Below, piece by piece: positions 33,472 to 35,269 of a stretch of DNA of 35,269 nucleotides. Origin of the DNA: Paramecium octaurelia (Eukaryota > Ciliophora > Oligohymenophorea > Peniculida > Parameciidae); contig CAJJDP010000053.1 in assembly GCA_905182995.1 (NCBI GenBank), forward strand, positions 462,885 through 498,153, given 5' to 3'. The translations under genes and the position numbers were made by a program. The notes under the pieces were generated by a model. That model was not told where the DNA came from and made no database searches. It worked only from the letters and a program-made list of their open reading frames with translations. Numbering within the stretch: position 1 is the first letter of the stretch; each line of letters starts with the position of its first letter.

Positions 33472-34774
33472 TCATGACTTGATTAATAAATAGTATAATT
33501 TGCTTAAATAAATATTGATTTCGATCTCAAATAAGAATAATAATGATTCTGGATTAGATCATGAAAAATAATTAAATAATAAAATACTTACGATATAAGT
33601 TTGAAAATAAATTAAACAGCTATCTAAAAACTCAAAAAAATACAATTTACTCTAAAATTAAGGAAATGTATTTGAGAATTTCTTTCAATTGCTCCTCTGC
33701 TAATTATCAATATTATTGAATGTCTATGGAAAATTTCTTGATGCGCCTTTATTGAAAGGAATTGCATACATTTCACAGACGGTTTATATTAACAAAAAAA
33801 CTTTTAGACAGCTAAATCATGGCTTATGTGTGCATAACATACGAAACAACAATATTAACAACAGCACTTGAATGCATTGGATACACTTGAGTATAATAAG
33901 ATACCACCTCTATTTTGAGCATTCCATTTAAGTTTAATTATCATTTAACTCATATTAGATTATAAATTAGATGGAAAAAAATTTAGATATTATAAATTGA
34001 AGCTGATTCATCACTTATAAGCTATAATGGATGCTCCGATTTGTTTCTGATATGCAAGCTAAACTGAAAATTATATATTTATTTTGCTTATTTGTAAGCA
34101 TCAGACGAAGATTGGAACTGAATTTGAATTCCAACCTAGTATACTTAACAGTTGCAAAGCAGATAGCTATAAGACTTTAAAATAATAAACATAATGTGAA
34201 GGTATTAACCCAATTTTTAACAAAACACGCAAAGGGCCTCTCATAAAATTGTGTAATCACTCCTGATTTACGTTTAATAAGCTTTTATTTTGTTACTATA
34301 ATAAATATTTATCGGAATTAATGACGATATAATCAAGTAGCTTAAGTGGTTGTATATCAGCAACAAGTACGATGCAAAATACGAGTTTATAAATAAATTA
34401 TTGCTAATTTTGATATGAAACTTATTATAAAAAGTTTTATGTAGGTCAAATGATTCCATAATATGCTCCTGTGATTCTATCTCTTTAAGCCTATTGTAAT
34501 TGCGCTGAAATAAAGATTAACCTTTGAAATCAAGATATAAGAATTATTGATGAATATGATGCGATACCTTTATTAACATAATTTAAAAAATTTGGAATAC
34601 AAAAACAATACAACTACAGATAGAGCCTAATCCTATATTATTAAAATATAATAAAGCCGAAATGTAAGTCTTAAAAAATAAGGTAAAATTACTCTTCCCC
34701 ACAAAGTAATTATCTTTTTTGAAAATTAATCTAATTTATTATTTTGACCTTTACTTTTTGTTAATAAGAGTTAA
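33472..34774. other. Mostly intergenic, one weak open frame
   Basis: AT-rich sequence. A plus frame from ATG 34031 to TGA 34322 (97 residues, one hydrophobic stretch KLKIIYLFCLFVSI) is the best candidate but has no phase or motif support. A standard-code minus frame at 34274-34459 overlaps it and is equally weak. Confidence 0.4.
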
Positions 34775-35269
34775 TCATGTATGGAGTTATTGCAAAATAA
34801 TCATGAAAATATATTTAGTGCTATAGAGTGCATGTTACCACTTAACACTATTACGAAATTAAAATGATTATGTTATGGGACACATAAATTGAAAAATGAA
34901 TAAATTAGCTTAATTTTTTAATATGTTATTTTTTAAAGGAGAGATGGGATTAATTTATCTAATTGTTTTAGTTCTGCCTATATTTGTTTTATTATTATCT
35001 TTCCTTCTTCTTTTCATAAATGCTAATTGGAAACAACATGCCAGTATTATTATCACAATTTTCAAGAATCCCTCAGCCTATCCAGATACTTCAACTCTAA
35101 ATATTTGACTACCATTCTCATCCCTAACACATTTATTCAAATTCCTCAATAAAGACATATCCAATTGCCGTAACATCGATTTTCTTCTTAATATAGCAGT
35201 TAAATGTAGCTTATCAAATGCTGTCACTTTGTAATAAATCTCATGGTAATCCTCCAATGTTGATTCTTG
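34775..35269 (-). CDS. 3' part of a minus-strand gene, probable membrane protein
   Basis: The frame enters from the right edge and is TGA-free to 34777-34775, 164 codons. It begins QESTLEDYHEIYYKVTAFDK, continues with a basic/Leu-rich part (ILRRKSMLRQLDMSLLRNL) and has one strongly hydrophobic segment (GFLKIVIIILACCFQLAF) followed by Lys/Arg, consistent with a single membrane pass with a basic cytoplasmic flank. The last 40 codons look less like protein, so the real stop may come earlier. The N-terminus is outside the window. TCA phase is mixed but never in frame. The opposite strand also has a 61-residue standard-code frame (34923-35108), which I take as its shadow. Confidence 0.5.

Noticed and set aside
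34923..35108. 61-residue plus-strand hydrophobic protein
   Set aside because: It is antisense to a longer minus-strand frame with ordinary protein composition that runs off the window, so it is treated as its shadow.
1..35269. TGA as a sense codon (Trp or Cys), as in some other ciliates
   Set aside because: The two best genes use TGG for Trp and TGT/TGC for Cys and avoid TGA over hundreds of codons. In-frame TGAs cluster in regions that are broken in other ways.
1..35269. CRISPR array, telomeric repeats, rRNA or tRNA genes
   Set aside because: No regularly spaced repeats, no telomere-like G/C-rich hexamers, and no recognisable RNA-gene cores were seen.

Overview
The window (about 75% A+T) looks like nuclear DNA of a ciliate that reads TAA and TAG as glutamine and uses TGA as its only stop. 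The likeliest match is a Paramecium-type genome. Three things support this. (1) Long frames are full of TAA/TAG but free of TGA. (2) In the best frames TGA triplets fall mainly in the NNT|GAN phase, as expected from Asp/Glu codons. (3) Several frames are kept open only by removing very short GT...TAG introns of 22, 24, 26 and 29 nt. Reading the window with the standard code hides almost every gene.

The window is not one clean molecule. Six single 'n' bases (2311, 8441, 11359, 20938, 25741, 30811) join seven contigs. At each join the right contig repeats sequence already present in the left one (about 0.1-1.6 kb, roughly 98-100% alike), so the true locus is nearer 28 kb than 35 kb. Several joins are forks in which two versions agree and then diverge. 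The clearest is a 6,062-bp segment (13636-19697) that is present in one contig and absent, with a clean junction at 21267/21268, from the next. Forks at about 8501, 24500/25840 and 30604/32086 lie at or near TA dinucleotides, two of them with TAYAG/CTRTA-like ends. This is what mixed excised and unexcised copies of germline-limited DNA would look like, but haplotypes or misassembly are not excluded.

Layout: 0.7-5.6 kb, a plus-strand coding-like region broken by frameshifts and TGAs (product unknown). 6.3-6.6 kb, a short coding-like frame. 7.1-8.1 kb, a divergent pair of small genes (minus 7155-7642 with a 29-nt intron; plus 7762-8109), repeated at 8.8-9.7 kb. 10-16.9 kb, mostly no gene I can defend. 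16.9-18.9 kb, coding-like frames inside the present/absent segment. 19-23.6 kb, no supported gene. 23.7-25.7 kb, a large plus-strand gene with two short introns, possibly helical-repeat, cut off by a contig end. 26.2-29.6 kb, a second broken plus-strand coding region. 29.6-33.1 kb, a convergent minus-strand gene for a zinc-binding (CxxH...CxxC, B-box-like) coiled-coil protein, complete in the last contig (31075-33084) and partial in the contig before. 34.8 kb to the right edge, the 3' part of a minus-strand gene with one probable membrane segment.

Because TGA is the only stop, frames of 200-300 codons can arise by chance here. I therefore relied on TGA phase, introns, motif repeats and comparison of copies rather than length. 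Most products cannot be named from sequence alone. The frequent frame breaks may be homopolymer errors, unexcised short elements or true decay.
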